From the NCBI GenBank assembly GCA_034430275.1, contig DAOUEW010000089.1, positions 1 through 19,677 on the forward strand: a stretch of 19,677 nucleotides of DNA. Direction: 5' to 3'. The translations under genes were made by a program, and so were the position numbers. This document shows, one piece after another, positions 1 through 8,109 of this stretch. This DNA is from JAUVXJ01 sp034430275. GTDB taxonomy: Bacteria > Chloroflexota > Anaerolineae > UBA7937 > B3-Chlor. Below the pieces are notes generated by a model. The model saw only the letters and a program-made list of their open reading frames with translations. It was not told where the DNA came from and did not search any database. Each line of letters begins with the position of its first letter. Position 1 is the first letter of the stretch.

Positions 1-1
1 T

Positions 2-937
2 CCCACGCCGGTCGTGGAGATGAGACGGCTCTCCGAGGAACTGGGAGGCCCCCGCATCCTGGTCAAGCGCGACGATCAGACGGGGCTAGCCACAGGGGGC
101 AACAAGGCACGGAAGCTAGAGTTCCTCATCGCCGACGCCTTGGATCAAGGTGCGGATACCGTGCTCACGGTGGGTGGGCCGCAGTCGAACCACGCCCGCC
201 AGACAGCCGCGGCCGCCGCCATGTACGGGCTTCGCTCGGTGCTCGTTCTGAGCGGCTCCGATCCCGGGGAATGGAACGGGAACCTGCTCCTCGACGATCT
301 GTTGGGCGCGAAGGTGCGCTGGGCCGGTGATACGCCACTGGACGAGGCATTGACGGCTGCGGCCAAGGAAGAGGAGAAAGCAGGGCATCGTGTCTACGTG
401 ATACCCCTGGGCGGGTCCACTCCTGTCGGTGCTACCGGCTACGTGGTAGCCATGGCAGAGCTCAAGTCACAACTAGACGAGCTGGAGTTACAGGTCGACG
501 CCGGGGTCCTGCCTACCGGTTCGGGAGGGACGCAGGCAGGGATGCTGGTGGGCGCGAAAGCCTTGGGCTTCCCAGGTCAGATCGTGGGGATCAGCGTGTT
601 CGCCGATCGGAGCACCATGGTGCCGATTCTGAAAGAGCTTGCTCCCAGCACGGCGGAGTTCCTGGGCCTGGACGTGGCCTTCGATGACGGCGATTTCGTG
701 CTCTACGACGACTACCTTGGCCAGGGCTATGGAGTCCTTGGGGCTCCCGAGCGAGAGGCGATCCGACGAGTGGCACGGTCGGAGGCCATTCTGCTGGACC
801 CGGTGTACACGGGCCGTGCCATGGCTGGTCTGCTCGATCTGATCGGAAAAGGGGTCTTCCACGCCGGCCAGACGGTTCTCTTCTGGCACACCGGGGGCAC
901 GTCTGCCCTCTTCGAGTACGCTGAAGGGCTGACGTAG
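2..937 (+). CDS. PLP-dependent D-cysteine desulfhydrase / ACC deaminase-like enzyme, 5' truncated by window edge
   Basis: Fold-type II pyridoxal-phosphate enzyme. The motif GGNKARKLEFL carries the expected Schiff-base lysine (codon 104-106), and GGPQSNHARQ is the substrate/phosphate-side motif of the family. Later glycine-rich stretches (GSGGTQAG and HTGGTSALF) bind the PLP phosphate. Family members release sulfide, ammonia and pyruvate from D-cysteine or open 1-aminocyclopropane-1-carboxylate; the sequence does not decide between these. The reading frame is open from base 2 and reads PTPVVEMRRLSEELGG, the usual near-N-terminal segment of this family. I therefore take the GTG at 14 as internal, with roughly 10-20 residues missing to the left. 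The enzyme is cytosolic. It is followed by a 178-base gap and a separate promoter for polA, so it is probably the last gene of its transcript. Confidence 0.88.
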   Translation, partial: PTPVVEMRRLSEELGGPRILVKRDDQTGLATGGNKARKLEFLIADALDQGADTVLTVGGPQSNHARQTAAAAAMYGLRSVLVLSGSDPGEWNGNLLLDDLLGAKVRWAGDTPLDEALTAAAKEEEKAGHRVYVIPLGGSTPVGATGYVVAMAELKSQLDELELQVDAGVLPTGSGGTQAGMLVGAKALGFPGQIVGISVFADRSTMVPILKELAPSTAEFLGLDVAFDDGDFVLYDDYLGQGYGVLGAPEREAIRRVARSEAILLDPVYTGRAMAGLLDLIGKGVFHAGQTVLFWHTGGTSALFEYAEGLT

Positions 938-976
938 GGCGCTCGCCGAGACCTCGAGGACCAGGAGCTGCTTCAG

Positions 977-994
977 GCCGCCAATACGGGCGGC
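977..994 (+). terminator. Possible weak terminator hairpin after the PLP enzyme gene
   Basis: GCCGCC (977-982), loop AATACG, GGCGGC (989-994) forms a perfect 6-bp GC stem 40 bases after the stop codon. A further GACC/GGTC pair (959-962 with 995-998) could close it from outside. No T-run follows, so it would be an intrinsic terminator only in a permissive sense. Confidence 0.25.
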
Positions 995-1056
995 GGTCCA
1001 GGTGGGAGGAATGGCGGCCGACGAAGGCTGTGCTGCCCCGGGAATGCCCTCTCTCG

Positions 1057-1085
1057 TTGACTTTTGAGGGTGGAGTCCGTACAAT
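1057..1085 (+). promoter_or_regulatory. Sigma-70-type promoter for polA-argS
   Basis: TTGACT (1057-1062) and TACAAT (1080-1085) are separated by exactly 17 bases, close to the housekeeping consensus at both boxes. Transcription would start near 1092, giving a leader of about 25 bases that contains GGAGG (1101-1105) before the polA ATG. No other feature in the 938-1115 gap competes for this assignment. Confidence 0.75.
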
Positions 1086-1115
1086 CAGGCCAACCCCTGC
1101 GGAGGCGATACGGGA

Positions 1116-3875
1116 ATGGCGAAGAAACTGATGTTGATAGACGGCCATGCGCTGGCCTATCGTGCGTTCTTCGCTTTGCCAGTGGATGGCTTCTCCACGT
1201 CCAAAGGCGAACTGACCAACGCCGTCTATGGTTTCTCCATAATGCTGCTGCACGCCCTCCAGGCAGAGAAGCCCGACTACATCGCTGTGACCTTCGATGC
1301 GCCTGTTGCTACCTTTCGCCACGAGGAGTTCGACGAGTACAAGGCCCACCGTCCGCCGATGCAGGAGGAGATGCGGAGCCAGATGGACCGCATCCGCCAG
1401 GTGGTGCAGTCCTTGAACATGCCTGCGTTTGAGCTTCCGGGCTACGAGGCGGACGACCTGATAGGATCGCTGGCCAAGCAGGCCGCTGGCCAGAAGGTGG
1501 AGACGGTCATCGTCACCGGCGACAATGACACGTTGCAACTGGTGTCACCGTTGGTGAAGGTGATGACGCCGGGGGGCTACAGTCAAAGGTTCTCGGAGGC
1601 CAAGCTATACGACGAGGATGCCGTCAGGGAGAAGTACGGCATCGATCCCGTCTTCGTGGCGGACTACAAAGGGCTGGTGGGCGACAAGTCGGACAACATA
1701 CCTGGCGTCTCCGGGGTAGGAGACAAGACGGCCCGGCAGCTCATCCAGCGCTACGGCAGCATCGAGCAGATCTACGAGCATCTGGACGAGATAGAGTCTA
1801 CCCGCGCCAGGAAGGCCCTGGCCGGGCAGGAGGAGCAGGCGCTTCTGAGCAAGCACCTGGCCACCATCGTCACTGAGGTACCCATCGCTCTCGACCTGGA
1901 CCGGTGCAGAACCAGCGACTACGACCGCGAGAAGGTGACGGACCTCTTCCGGGAGTTGGAGTTCAGGAGCCTCGTGCAACGGCTTCCAGCCAGCGATCGC
2001 GGGCGGGCGGCCACTCAGATGACGTTCTTCGGTGAAGAGTCGCGGCCGGGTGAGGTCTCGGTGGCCGTGAGCACCGAGGAACAGTTGGCTTCACTGGTCT
2101 CTGAGCTCTCCGGCGCAGCACGGATCGCCCTCGACGTGGAAACGACCAGCACCGACGCGATGAAGGCGGATCTGGTGGGGCTCTCCTTTGCAGCGGAGCC
2201 GGGGCGGGGCTTCTACGTGCCCGTGGGACATCTGCTGACCCGGGGCAAAGGAGGCCAGTTGGACCTCGAGTTGGTCGCGGAGCGCTTGCGCCCGGTGCTG
2301 GAGGATTCGAAGGTCAGCAAAGTCGCTCACAACGGGAAGTACGACCTCACCGTGCTAGCCCGCCACGGGATGGCTGTGCGCGGACTGGACTTCGACACCA
2401 TGATCGCGGCTTACCTCGTGGAGCCGTCACGGCGGGGCTTTGGATTGAAGGAGCTGGCCTGGAACAAGCTGGGTCTGGAGATGACGCCCATCACCGAATT
2501 GATCGGCAAGGGACGCAACCAGATCACCATGGCTCAGGTGTCCATCGCCGCCGCCGCCGCGTATGCGGCCGCCGATGCCGACGCCACCCTGCGTCTGCTC
2601 GCGGTCCTGGAGCGGGAGCTGCGAGAGCGCGAGGCGTGGGACCTGTTCCGCGACGTGGAGATGCCACTGGTGCGGGTCCTGATGGACATGGAGACCACCG
2701 GAGTGGCGCTGGACACGGAGCAACTGAAACAGATCTCCACGGTCATGTACCAGCGTGTGGTGGAGTTGGAGCAGCAGATCCAGCAGCTTGCTGGCCACCC
2801 CTTCAACGTGAGTTCCACTCAGCAACTGGGAGAGGTCTTGTTCGAGGAACTGGCTCTGCCGGCCAAGTCGAGGACCAAGACCGGGTACTCGACGAGGGCA
2901 AGTGTCCTGGAGGAACTGAAGGATCAACATCCCATCGTTCGCCTGATCCTGGAGCACCGGCAACTGACCAAGCTCAAGTCCACGTACGTGGACGCACTTC
3001 CACTCCTGGTGAATCGGGAGACGGGCAGAGTGCACACGTCGTACAACCAGACCGGCACCGTGACGGGGCGTATCTCATCCAGCGATCCCAATCTCCAGAA
3101 TATCCCTGTGCGCACCGAGCTGGGGCGCCACGTGCGCGCCGCGTTCGTCGCCGAGGAGGGCTGGCAGCTTCTGGGAGCTGACTATTCTCAGGTGGAGTTG
3201 CGCATCCTGGCGCACATCTCACAGGACGAGAACTTGCTCGCAGCCTTCGCCCGTGGCGAGGACATCCATTCCAGCACGGCGGCTACGGTCTTCGAGGTGC
3301 CGTTGTCTGAGGTGACGTCCTCAATGCGTCGCATCGCCAAAACCATCAATTTCGGCATCATCTATGGCATGGGTGAGTACGGTCTGGCGCAGAGGACCGA
3401 TCTCTCCGTCGAGGACGCTCGGAAGTTCATCGCCAACTATTTCACGCGGTACGAGAAGGTAGGGGAGTACATAGAGAATACCAAGCGAGAGGCGCGCGAG
3501 AACGGATGCGTGTCTACCATCCTAGGGCGGCGTCGCTACTTCCCGGAGTTACGGACCACCAGCCGTGCCCATACGGGGGTGAAGCGAGCCGCTGAACGCG
3601 AGGCGATCAACATGCCCATCCAAGGCTCCGCCGCAGATATCCTCAAGATTGCCATGGTGCGCCTGCACCGGGTACTCGAGGAAGAGGATCTGGCGGCCCG
3701 GATGATCCTCCAGGTACACGACGAACTGGTTCTCGAGGTGCCCCATGGGGAGTTAGAACGCGTGGGGCGGCTGGTGCGCTCGGTGATGGAGGGAGCGTGG
3801 GAGCTGGATGCCCCTTTGAAGGTGGACGTGAAGCTGGGCAGAAACTGGGAACAGATGGAGGATTACCAGGTCTAG
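1116..3875 (+). CDS. polA: DNA polymerase I with 5'-3' exonuclease, proofreading and polymerase domains
   Basis: At 919 residues this is a full-length Pol I used in Okazaki-fragment maturation and excision repair. Residues 1-290 are the 5' nuclease (DGHALAYRAFF, GYEADDLIGSLA, GDKSDNIPGVSGVGDKTA). The 3'-5' exonuclease looks active: Exo I LDVETT (D340, E342), Exo II HNGKYD and Exo III YAAAD are all present, unlike the degenerate proofreading domains of Taq-like enzymes. Polymerase motif A is GADYSQVELR (D689), motif B RRIAKTINFGIIYG (R738, K742, F746, Y750) and motif C VHDE (D869, E870). F746 at the E. coli F762 position predicts discrimination against dideoxynucleotides. GGAGG lies 10 bases before the ATG. 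An alanine-rich run from GCC repeats precedes Exo III but stays in frame. argS follows after two bases, so the two are almost certainly cotranscribed. Confidence 0.97.
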   Translation: MAKKLMLIDGHALAYRAFFALPVDGFSTSKGELTNAVYGFSIMLLHALQAEKPDYIAVTFDAPVATFRHEEFDEYKAHRPPMQEEMRSQMDRIRQVVQSLNMPAFELPGYEADDLIGSLAKQAAGQKVETVIVTGDNDTLQLVSPLVKVMTPGGYSQRFSEAKLYDEDAVREKYGIDPVFVADYKGLVGDKSDNIPGVSGVGDKTARQLIQRYGSIEQIYEHLDEIESTRARKALAGQEEQALLSKHLATIVTEVPIALDLDRCRTSDYDREKVTDLFRELEFRSLVQRLPASDRGRAATQMTFFGEESRPGEVSVAVSTEEQLASLVSELSGAARIALDVETTSTDAMKADLVGLSFAAEPGRGFYVPVGHLLTRGKGGQLDLELVAERLRPVLEDSKVSKVAHNGKYDLTVLARHGMAVRGLDFDTMIAAYLVEPSRRGFGLKELAWNKLGLEMTPITELIGKGRNQITMAQVSIAAAAAYAAADADATLRLLAVLERELREREAWDLFRDVEMPLVRVLMDMETTGVALDTEQLKQISTVMYQRVVELEQQIQQLAGHPFNVSSTQQLGEVLFEELALPAKSRTKTGYSTRASVLEELKDQHPIVRLILEHRQLTKLKSTYVDALPLLVNRETGRVHTSYNQTGTVTGRISSSDPNLQNIPVRTELGRHVRAAFVAEEGWQLLGADYSQVELRILAHISQDENLLAAFARGEDIHSSTAATVFEVPLSEVTSSMRRIAKTINFGIIYGMGEYGLAQRTDLSVEDARKFIANYFTRYEKVGEYIENTKREARENGCVSTILGRRRYFPELRTTSRAHTGVKRAAEREAINMPIQGSAADILKIAMVRLHRVLEEEDLAARMILQVHDELVLEVPHGELERVGRLVRSVMEGAWELDAPLKVDVKLGRNWEQMEDYQV

Positions 3876-3877
3876 CT

Positions 3878-5548
3878 ATGCTGAAACGGCCATCGAGTGA
3901 GATAGAGACGCTGCTTCGGGATGCCATTCTGTCGGCGCAGGAGGCCGGTGATTTGCCGGCCTTCGATGTGCCATCTGTAGTGGTGGAGCGACCTCAGCGA
4001 GAGGAACATGGGGACTATGCTGCCGCGGCTGGCTTGCAGTTGGCCGGCGTGGCGAGGATGCCGCCTTTGCGCATAGCGGAGGCCATCGCCTCTCGCATAC
4101 CCGAGACGGACTTCCTATCCAAGGTGGAGGTGGCCCCACCCGGATTCGTCAACTTCACTCTCGATGACGGCTGGCTGGCTGGACAGGTGGATGAGATTCT
4201 CGCCGCTGGGCAGAGCTTCGGGGATGTGCCTTTGGGGGGAGGCGAACGCGTCCAGGTCGAATACGTCAGCGCCAACCCCACCGGCCCGCTTCACGTCGGA
4301 TCGGGCAGGAATGCGGTCATCGGGGATAGCCTGGCGAACGTGCTGGAGGCCGCCGGCTACGAGGTCCAGCGCGAGTTCTACGTCAACGATGCTGGCACCC
4401 AGATCAGGGTCTTCGCGGGTACACTGTACGGCCGGTACGCCCAGGCACTGGGTCGAGACGAGCCCATACCCGAAGGCGGTTACCCTGGTTCCTATCTGGT
4501 GGAGCTTGGGGACGAGATCGCCCGTCAGGAAGGCAACAGGTTCCTGGAGATGCCTCGAGAGGAGGCGCTCGATGCCCTCTGCGATGTAGGCCTGGAGAAG
4601 ATGCGGGCCAGTATCAAGGACGACCTGGCCTTGATGGGCGTCACTCACGACCGGTGGTTCTCCGAGCGAAGCCTCTACCAAGAGGGGCTCTTCGACACCA
4701 TCAAGGCCTTGCTGGAGGAGAAAGGGTACGTAGCTGAACGAGACGGAGCTGTATGGTTTACTTCGAGCGACCTGGGCGACGACAAGGACAACGTTCTCAT
4801 CCGCTCCGATGGTGAGCCTGGCTATTTGGCCTCCGATATCGCGTACCACTACGACAAGTTCGTCGTGCGCGGCTTTCAGAAAGTCATCGACGTGTGGGGT
4901 GCTGACCACCAGGGGCACGTGCCCCGGATGAAGGCGGCGATGAGGGCCATCGATGTGGATCCCGACAACCTGGTGATCATCATCTATCAGTTGGTGACTC
5001 TGAGACGCGGTGGGGAGATCGTCAGGTTGTCCAAGCGAACGGGAGATATCATCACTCTGCGAGAGGTGCTGGAGGAGATCGGTCCCGACGCCGTGCGCTA
5101 CTTCCTTATGGCCCGCGCCGCGGACAGCCAGATGGATCTGGACCTGGACCTTGCGGTGGAGCAATCGAGCGAGAACCCGGTGTACTACGTGCAGTACGGC
5201 CACGCCCGCATCGCCAGCATCCTGCGGTACGCCGAGCACATAGACTACAGCGACGGTGACGTCTCGCTGTTGAGGCACCCGGCGGAGCTGGCGCTCATAC
5301 GGCAGATGCTCCGTCTGCCGGAGATCGTGGAGAAGGCCGCGACCAGCCTCAGCCCCCACTATCTACCGTTCTACGCCCAGGAACTGGCGGGTGCGTTTCA
5401 CCCCTTCTACAAGCAGTGCCGCGTGGTCTCGTCGTTTCCCGAGGACATGGCCCTCAACAAAGCGCGTCTGAAGCTGGTGGCGGCGGCGAAGATCGCCCTG
5501 GCTCGGGTGCTTGCTCTGATGGGCGTCGGTGCCCCCGAGGTCATGTAG
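3878..5548 (+). CDS. argS: Arginyl-tRNA synthetase
   Basis: Class I aminoacyl-tRNA synthetase charging tRNA-Arg in the cytosol; 556 residues is normal for ArgRS. The N-terminal Add-1 domain covers about residues 1-115. The ArgRS signature YVSANPTGPLHVGSGRNAVIGD follows, with the HIGH element as HVGS at 139-142. ADHQGHVPRMKAAM sits before the KMSK-equivalent RLSKR at 383-387; Leu in place of Met there is a mild variation. The C-terminal anticodon-binding DALR domain ends in the typical GVGAPEVM. The frame is open back to 3797 inside polA, but ATG 3878 directly after the polA stop gives the natural N-terminus MLKRPSSEIETLL. A GGAGG at 3857-3861 is 16 bases away, so coupling to polA translation may matter. 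Confidence 0.96.
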   Translation: MLKRPSSEIETLLRDAILSAQEAGDLPAFDVPSVVVERPQREEHGDYAAAAGLQLAGVARMPPLRIAEAIASRIPETDFLSKVEVAPPGFVNFTLDDGWLAGQVDEILAAGQSFGDVPLGGGERVQVEYVSANPTGPLHVGSGRNAVIGDSLANVLEAAGYEVQREFYVNDAGTQIRVFAGTLYGRYAQALGRDEPIPEGGYPGSYLVELGDEIARQEGNRFLEMPREEALDALCDVGLEKMRASIKDDLALMGVTHDRWFSERSLYQEGLFDTIKALLEEKGYVAERDGAVWFTSSDLGDDKDNVLIRSDGEPGYLASDIAYHYDKFVVRGFQKVIDVWGADHQGHVPRMKAAMRAIDVDPDNLVIIIYQLVTLRRGGEIVRLSKRTGDIITLREVLEEIGPDAVRYFLMARAADSQMDLDLDLAVEQSSENPVYYVQYGHARIASILRYAEHIDYSDGDVSLLRHPAELALIRQMLRLPEIVEKAATSLSPHYLPFYAQELAGAFHPFYKQCRVVSSFPEDMALNKARLKLVAAAKIALARVLALMGVGAPEVM

Positions 5549-5584
5549 TTAGCCTCCGCTCGGGCAGCTCATCGCGTGGCACGG

Positions 5585-5613
5585 TTGACTTTATCCCCTC
5601 TCCATCATATAAT
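5585..5613 (+). promoter_or_regulatory. Near-consensus promoter for tRNA-Val (and probably trmI)
   Basis: TTGACT (5585-5590) and a perfect TATAAT (5608-5613) are 17 bases apart. The predicted start near 5620 lies only about five bases upstream of the mature tRNA 5' end, as is common for strongly expressed stable RNAs. The -35 box is identical to that of the polA promoter. Confidence 0.85.
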
Positions 5614-5624
5614 CTGGCGAAGGT

Positions 5625-5697
5625 GGGCGGGTAGCTCAGCTGGGAGAGCGCTTCCCTTACAAGGAAGAAGTCGCAGGTTCGAGTCCTGTCCCGCCCA
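5625..5697 (+). tRNA. tRNA-Val, anticodon TAC
   Basis: A complete cloverleaf can be folded by hand. The acceptor stem is GGGCGGG (5625-5631) with CCCGCCC (5690-5696), and the discriminator base is A5697. The D stem is GCTC/GAGC. The anticodon stem is CTTCC/GGAAG with loop CTTACAA, giving anticodon TAC (5658-5660), which reads GUA and probably other GUN valine codons. The T stem is GCAGG/CCTGT with loop TTCGAGT. The 3' CCA is not encoded (ATTT follows), so a CCA-adding enzyme is required. The T-loop A58 equivalent is A5682, the site methylated by the enzyme encoded immediately downstream. No terminator hairpin separates it from trmI. Confidence 0.96.
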
Positions 5698-5728
5698 TTT
5701 GTGGTTTGTGAGGTGGCTGGGTGGCGGT

Positions 5729-6526
5729 ATGGCAGTAGCAGAGGTACAAGATCTCGTTCTATTGCTGGGCAAGGACGGCAAACGGTTCCTGGTCCGGTTG
5801 AGCCCCGGCGAGCAGTTGCACACGCATCGGGGCTTCTTCAAACATGACGACATCCTGGGCCAACCCTTCGGCTCGCAGTTGCCCTCTCATCTGGGATACC
5901 CCTTCTACCTTCTGCGACCCTCTATCCACGACTTGATTATGAACGTCAAGCGCGAGAGCCAGATCATCTATCCCAAGGAGAGTGGATACGCCCTGCTGAA
6001 GATGAACGTTCTGCCTGGCTCCAGAGTTGTGGAAGCGGGCACGGGCAGCGGGGCGATGACCATAGCCCTGGTGCGGGGGGTGATGCCCTCGGGCAAAGTC
6101 TACTCTTACGACAGGCGGCAGGACATGATCAACCTGGCCGGGCGAAACCTGTCGAAACTAGGCTTGCAGGACTACGTGGAGTTCAAGTGCCGTGGGCTGG
6201 CGGAGGGGTTCGACGAAACAGAGGTCGATGCTCTGTTCATGGACGTACGCGAGCCTCATCACTACGTCTCACAGGTGAGGGAAGCCCTGACGCCAGGCGC
6301 CTTCTTCGGGGCCCTGGTGCCCACCACCAACCAGGTCTCTGCCCTCCTGGAGCGATTGGAGGATGGGGGGTTCGTGGATCTGGAAGTAAGCGAGATCCTC
6401 GTCCGCCACTACAAGACCGTGCCCGAGCGGCTGCGTCCGGAGGACCGTATGGTCGCCCACACCGGGTATCTGGTGTTCGGCCGACCCTCGATTGAGCAGC
6501 CATGCAGCACCCCAGAGTCAGAGTAG
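5729..6526 (+). CDS. trmI: tRNA (adenine-58-N1)-methyltransferase, TrmI/Gcd14 family
   Basis: SAM-dependent enzyme forming m1A58 in the tRNA T loop; 265 residues fits the bacterial and archaeal tetrameric TrmI enzymes. The N-terminal beta-rich region contains GEQLHTHRGFFKHDDILGQPFGS, a family hallmark. The Rossmann fold starts with VVEAGTGSGAMTIAL (SAM motif I, residues 101-114). YSYDRR supplies the ribose-binding acid (D128), and FMDVREPHHY carries the presumed catalytic D172 equivalent. The frame is open back through the tRNA gene to 5576, but ATG 5729 is the first start beyond the tRNA and yields the normal N-terminus; GAGGTGG at 5710-5716 is a plausible ribosome site. It begins 31 bases after tRNA-Val and overlaps the DegV gene by 25 bases, implying one tRNA-trmI-degV-like transcript. 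Confidence 0.92.
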   Translation: MAVAEVQDLVLLLGKDGKRFLVRLSPGEQLHTHRGFFKHDDILGQPFGSQLPSHLGYPFYLLRPSIHDLIMNVKRESQIIYPKESGYALLKMNVLPGSRVVEAGTGSGAMTIALVRGVMPSGKVYSYDRRQDMINLAGRNLSKLGLQDYVEFKCRGLAEGFDETEVDALFMDVREPHHYVSQVREALTPGAFFGALVPTTNQVSALLERLEDGGFVDLEVSEILVRHYKTVPERLRPEDRMVAHTGYLVFGRPSIEQPCSTPESE

Positions 6527-7362
6527 TCACCGATAGCACATGCGATCTGTCGCAGGCCGAGATCGAAAAGCTGGGCGCCGTCATGGTCCCCTTGTCCGTC
6601 AGTTTCGGACCTGAGGTCTTCTACGACGGGCAGTTGTCAAGTGACGAGTACTGGGAACGGGCTGGAGGCACTTATTGGCCCAAGACGTCTCAGCCGTCGG
6701 CAGGAGCTTTCGAGCGAGTCTTCGGCGCTCAGTTGATGGCGGGATACGAGGTCTTGTGTCTGACGCTCACCGGTCACCACAGTGGCACGCACGGAACGGC
6801 CCTTGCTGCGGCGCGGAGGTTGGGCGACAAGGTTGCCGTGGTGGACTCGCGCAGTGTGTCGATTGGGATGGCGTGGCAGGTTATGGCCGCGGCCGAGGCG
6901 GCATCAGAGGGGGCGGAGCGCCAGGAGATCGTGGCTCTGGTCGAGGACATGGCGAAGAAGACCCGCCTTTTTGCGGTCCTGGATACCATCGAGAACGTGA
7001 GGAGGGGCGGAAGGGTCTCCAGGGTCATGCCCTTGCTCAATCGAATGATGGGTATGTTCGATCTCAAGGCTGTGCTGGCCATGGCGGATGGCGAACTGGG
7101 CTTGGTGGCCGCACTCCGTTCCTACGAGGGCGCTTTGAGCAGAGTGCGCGGTGAGACTCTAGGGTTTGCCCCGCTGGAGAAGATCGGGGTGATACATACG
7201 CGTGTGCCAGAGATGGCCTCTGCCTTTGCCGATACTCTGGCCGACATGGCTGGACTGGACAGGGAAGAGGTCCGCGTGGTGGAGGTAGGCCCAGTCCTGG
7301 CCTGCCACGCGGGCCCGAGGGTGTTGGGTGCGTTTCTGCTGAGCAGGTCGCTCCCCGATTGA
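6502..7362 (+). CDS. DegV family fatty-acid-binding protein
   Basis: DegV/FakB-type proteins bind a fatty acid in a cleft between two alpha/beta domains; in Firmicutes they present it to the kinase FakA. At 286 residues the size is typical. Visible hallmarks are VVTDSTCD at the N-terminus (DSTCD 11-15), KTSQPSAGAF (TSQPS 62-66), the lipid-head-binding region TGHHSGTHGTA (94-100), and DSRSVSIGMAW (115-125). ATG 6502 lies inside the end of trmI, and no later start keeps the first beta strand, so the 25-base overlap is probably real and implies translational coupling. No FakA partner is in the window, so the physiological role (lipid uptake, recycling or storage) is not set by context. Confidence 0.9.
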   Translation: MQHPRVRVVTDSTCDLSQAEIEKLGAVMVPLSVSFGPEVFYDGQLSSDEYWERAGGTYWPKTSQPSAGAFERVFGAQLMAGYEVLCLTLTGHHSGTHGTALAAARRLGDKVAVVDSRSVSIGMAWQVMAAAEAASEGAERQEIVALVEDMAKKTRLFAVLDTIENVRRGGRVSRVMPLLNRMMGMFDLKAVLAMADGELGLVAALRSYEGALSRVRGETLGFAPLEKIGVIHTRVPEMASAFADTLADMAGLDREEVRVVEVGPVLACHAGPRVLGAFLLSRSLPD

Positions 7363-7379
7363 AACGAGGGGCGTGAGCA

Positions 7380-7403
7380 CGGGCTGGTCTGTGATAGAGC
7401 CCG
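7380..7403 (+). terminator. Weak hairpin between the DegV-like gene and the TPR/zinc-ribbon gene
   Basis: CGGGCT (7380-7385) pairs with AGCCCG (7398-7403) around a 12-base loop. It has no T-run, so it may only attenuate or stabilise the mRNA. I see no convincing promoter in the rest of 7363-7488. Confidence 0.2.
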
Positions 7404-7488
7404 GCCGGTCCCGAGGTTGCCGCGGCAGCACACGCGAAGCGAGTCTACGGGGTTTCTGCTTCTCAGCCAACGATGACGGAGGGTTATC

Positions 7489-8040
7489 ATGTTCCGAAGG
7501 CGACGTTTTCGGCCGTTGAGACCTCTTCGGCCGCGACGGCCCATGCCCGGGAGGGGGCCGGTTCCCGAGCCTCTGCGGCGAGCGATGAACCTGTTCGAGG
7601 AGGGCAAGTTCGAAGAGGCAGGGCAGGCCTTCGAGAAGCTGGCCCAGGGTGCCGAGGAGAGCGGCATGCTCTTTCGGGCGGGCCACCTCATGGCTCAGAC
7701 CGCGCGCTGCTACCTGAAGCTCGACGACGTGGATGCAGCCTACGACAAGGGAAAGAAGGCGCTGGATCTGTTCAAGCGTTCCGAGCGGCCCGCCGCGGCC
7801 AGACGTTTGGCGGAGAGGATGGTCAAGGCGCTCAAGGAGAAGGGCCGTGAGGCGGAGGCGGAAGCCCTGGAGCGGGAGCTGGAGCAGATGCCTGCGCCAC
7901 CGCGTGCAGGCAAACGTCGTGGGGAGCTTCCAGGGAAGTGCTCTCAGTGCGGCGGACCGGTCAGGGAAACGGACGTCACCTGGGTGGGTGCGTCCTCTGC
8001 GGAGTGCCCGTATTGCGGCTCGGTGATTAAGGCTGAGTAG
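7489..8040 (+). CDS. Small protein with Arg/Pro-rich N-terminus, TPR-like helices and C-terminal zinc ribbon
   Basis: The 183-residue protein has no recognised name. Residues 1-30 are extremely basic and proline-rich (for example FRRRRFRPLRPLRPRRP). Residues 32-135 form helical TPR-like repeats (NLFEEGKFEEAGQAFEKLA, then a degenerate copy with YLKLDDVDAAYDKGKKALDLF). The C-terminus is a CxxC...CxxC zinc ribbon with C151, C154, C173 and C176 in rubredoxin-like knuckles CSQCGG and CPYCGS. No signal peptide or membrane helix is seen. ATG 7489 is well supported: GGAGGG (7478-7483) lies five bases upstream. The basic tail plus zinc ribbon suggests contact with nucleic acid or a large complex, which is inference. 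The gene may extend the tRNA-trmI-DegV transcript, with a 126-base gap, and it converges on the glycosyltransferase gene. Confidence 0.8.
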   Translation: MFRRRRFRPLRPLRPRRPMPGRGPVPEPLRRAMNLFEEGKFEEAGQAFEKLAQGAEESGMLFRAGHLMAQTARCYLKLDDVDAAYDKGKKALDLFKRSERPAAARRLAERMVKALKEKGREAEAEALERELEQMPAPPRAGKRRGELPGKCSQCGGPVRETDVTWVGASSAECPYCGSVIKAE

Positions 8041-8043
8041 CGC

Positions 8044-8059
8044 CTGGCGTTCGCGCCAG
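8044..8059. terminator. Hairpin between convergent genes, candidate bidirectional terminator
   Basis: CTGGCG (8044-8049), tetraloop TTCG, CGCCAG (8054-8059) begins four bases after the zinc-ribbon gene stop and lies about 50 bases beyond the end of the oppositely oriented glycosyltransferase gene. The stem is perfect and GC-rich but has no T-tract on either side. Confidence 0.4.
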
Positions 8060-8109
8060 TGGATGATGGTCGAGCCGGCGTCACGTGCGGCGGTGCCCGC
8101 AGCGCGGGA

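Noticed and set aside
591..1538. A 315-codon minus-strand frame across the PLP gene, the polA promoter and the start of polA
   Set aside because: It overlaps two clear genes and a strong promoter, and the product is low-complexity Arg/His/Pro-rich with no domain.
2546..2564. GCC trinucleotide run, possible microsatellite
   Set aside because: It is short, stays in frame and encodes alanines just before the polA Exo III motif. Nothing suggests instability.
3797..3877. Upstream GTG start for argS inside polA
   Set aside because: The added 27 residues have no ArgRS similarity. ATG 3878 directly follows the polA stop and gives the expected N-terminus.
4115..5359. A 414-codon open frame on the minus strand inside argS
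   Set aside because: It is wholly antisense to the well-conserved argS, and its protein resembles no family. Long antisense frames are common in GC-rich coding DNA.
5576..5728. Upstream start for trmI that would translate through tRNA-Val
   Set aside because: It would read the tRNA gene as protein; the tRNA cloverleaf and its promoter are convincing.
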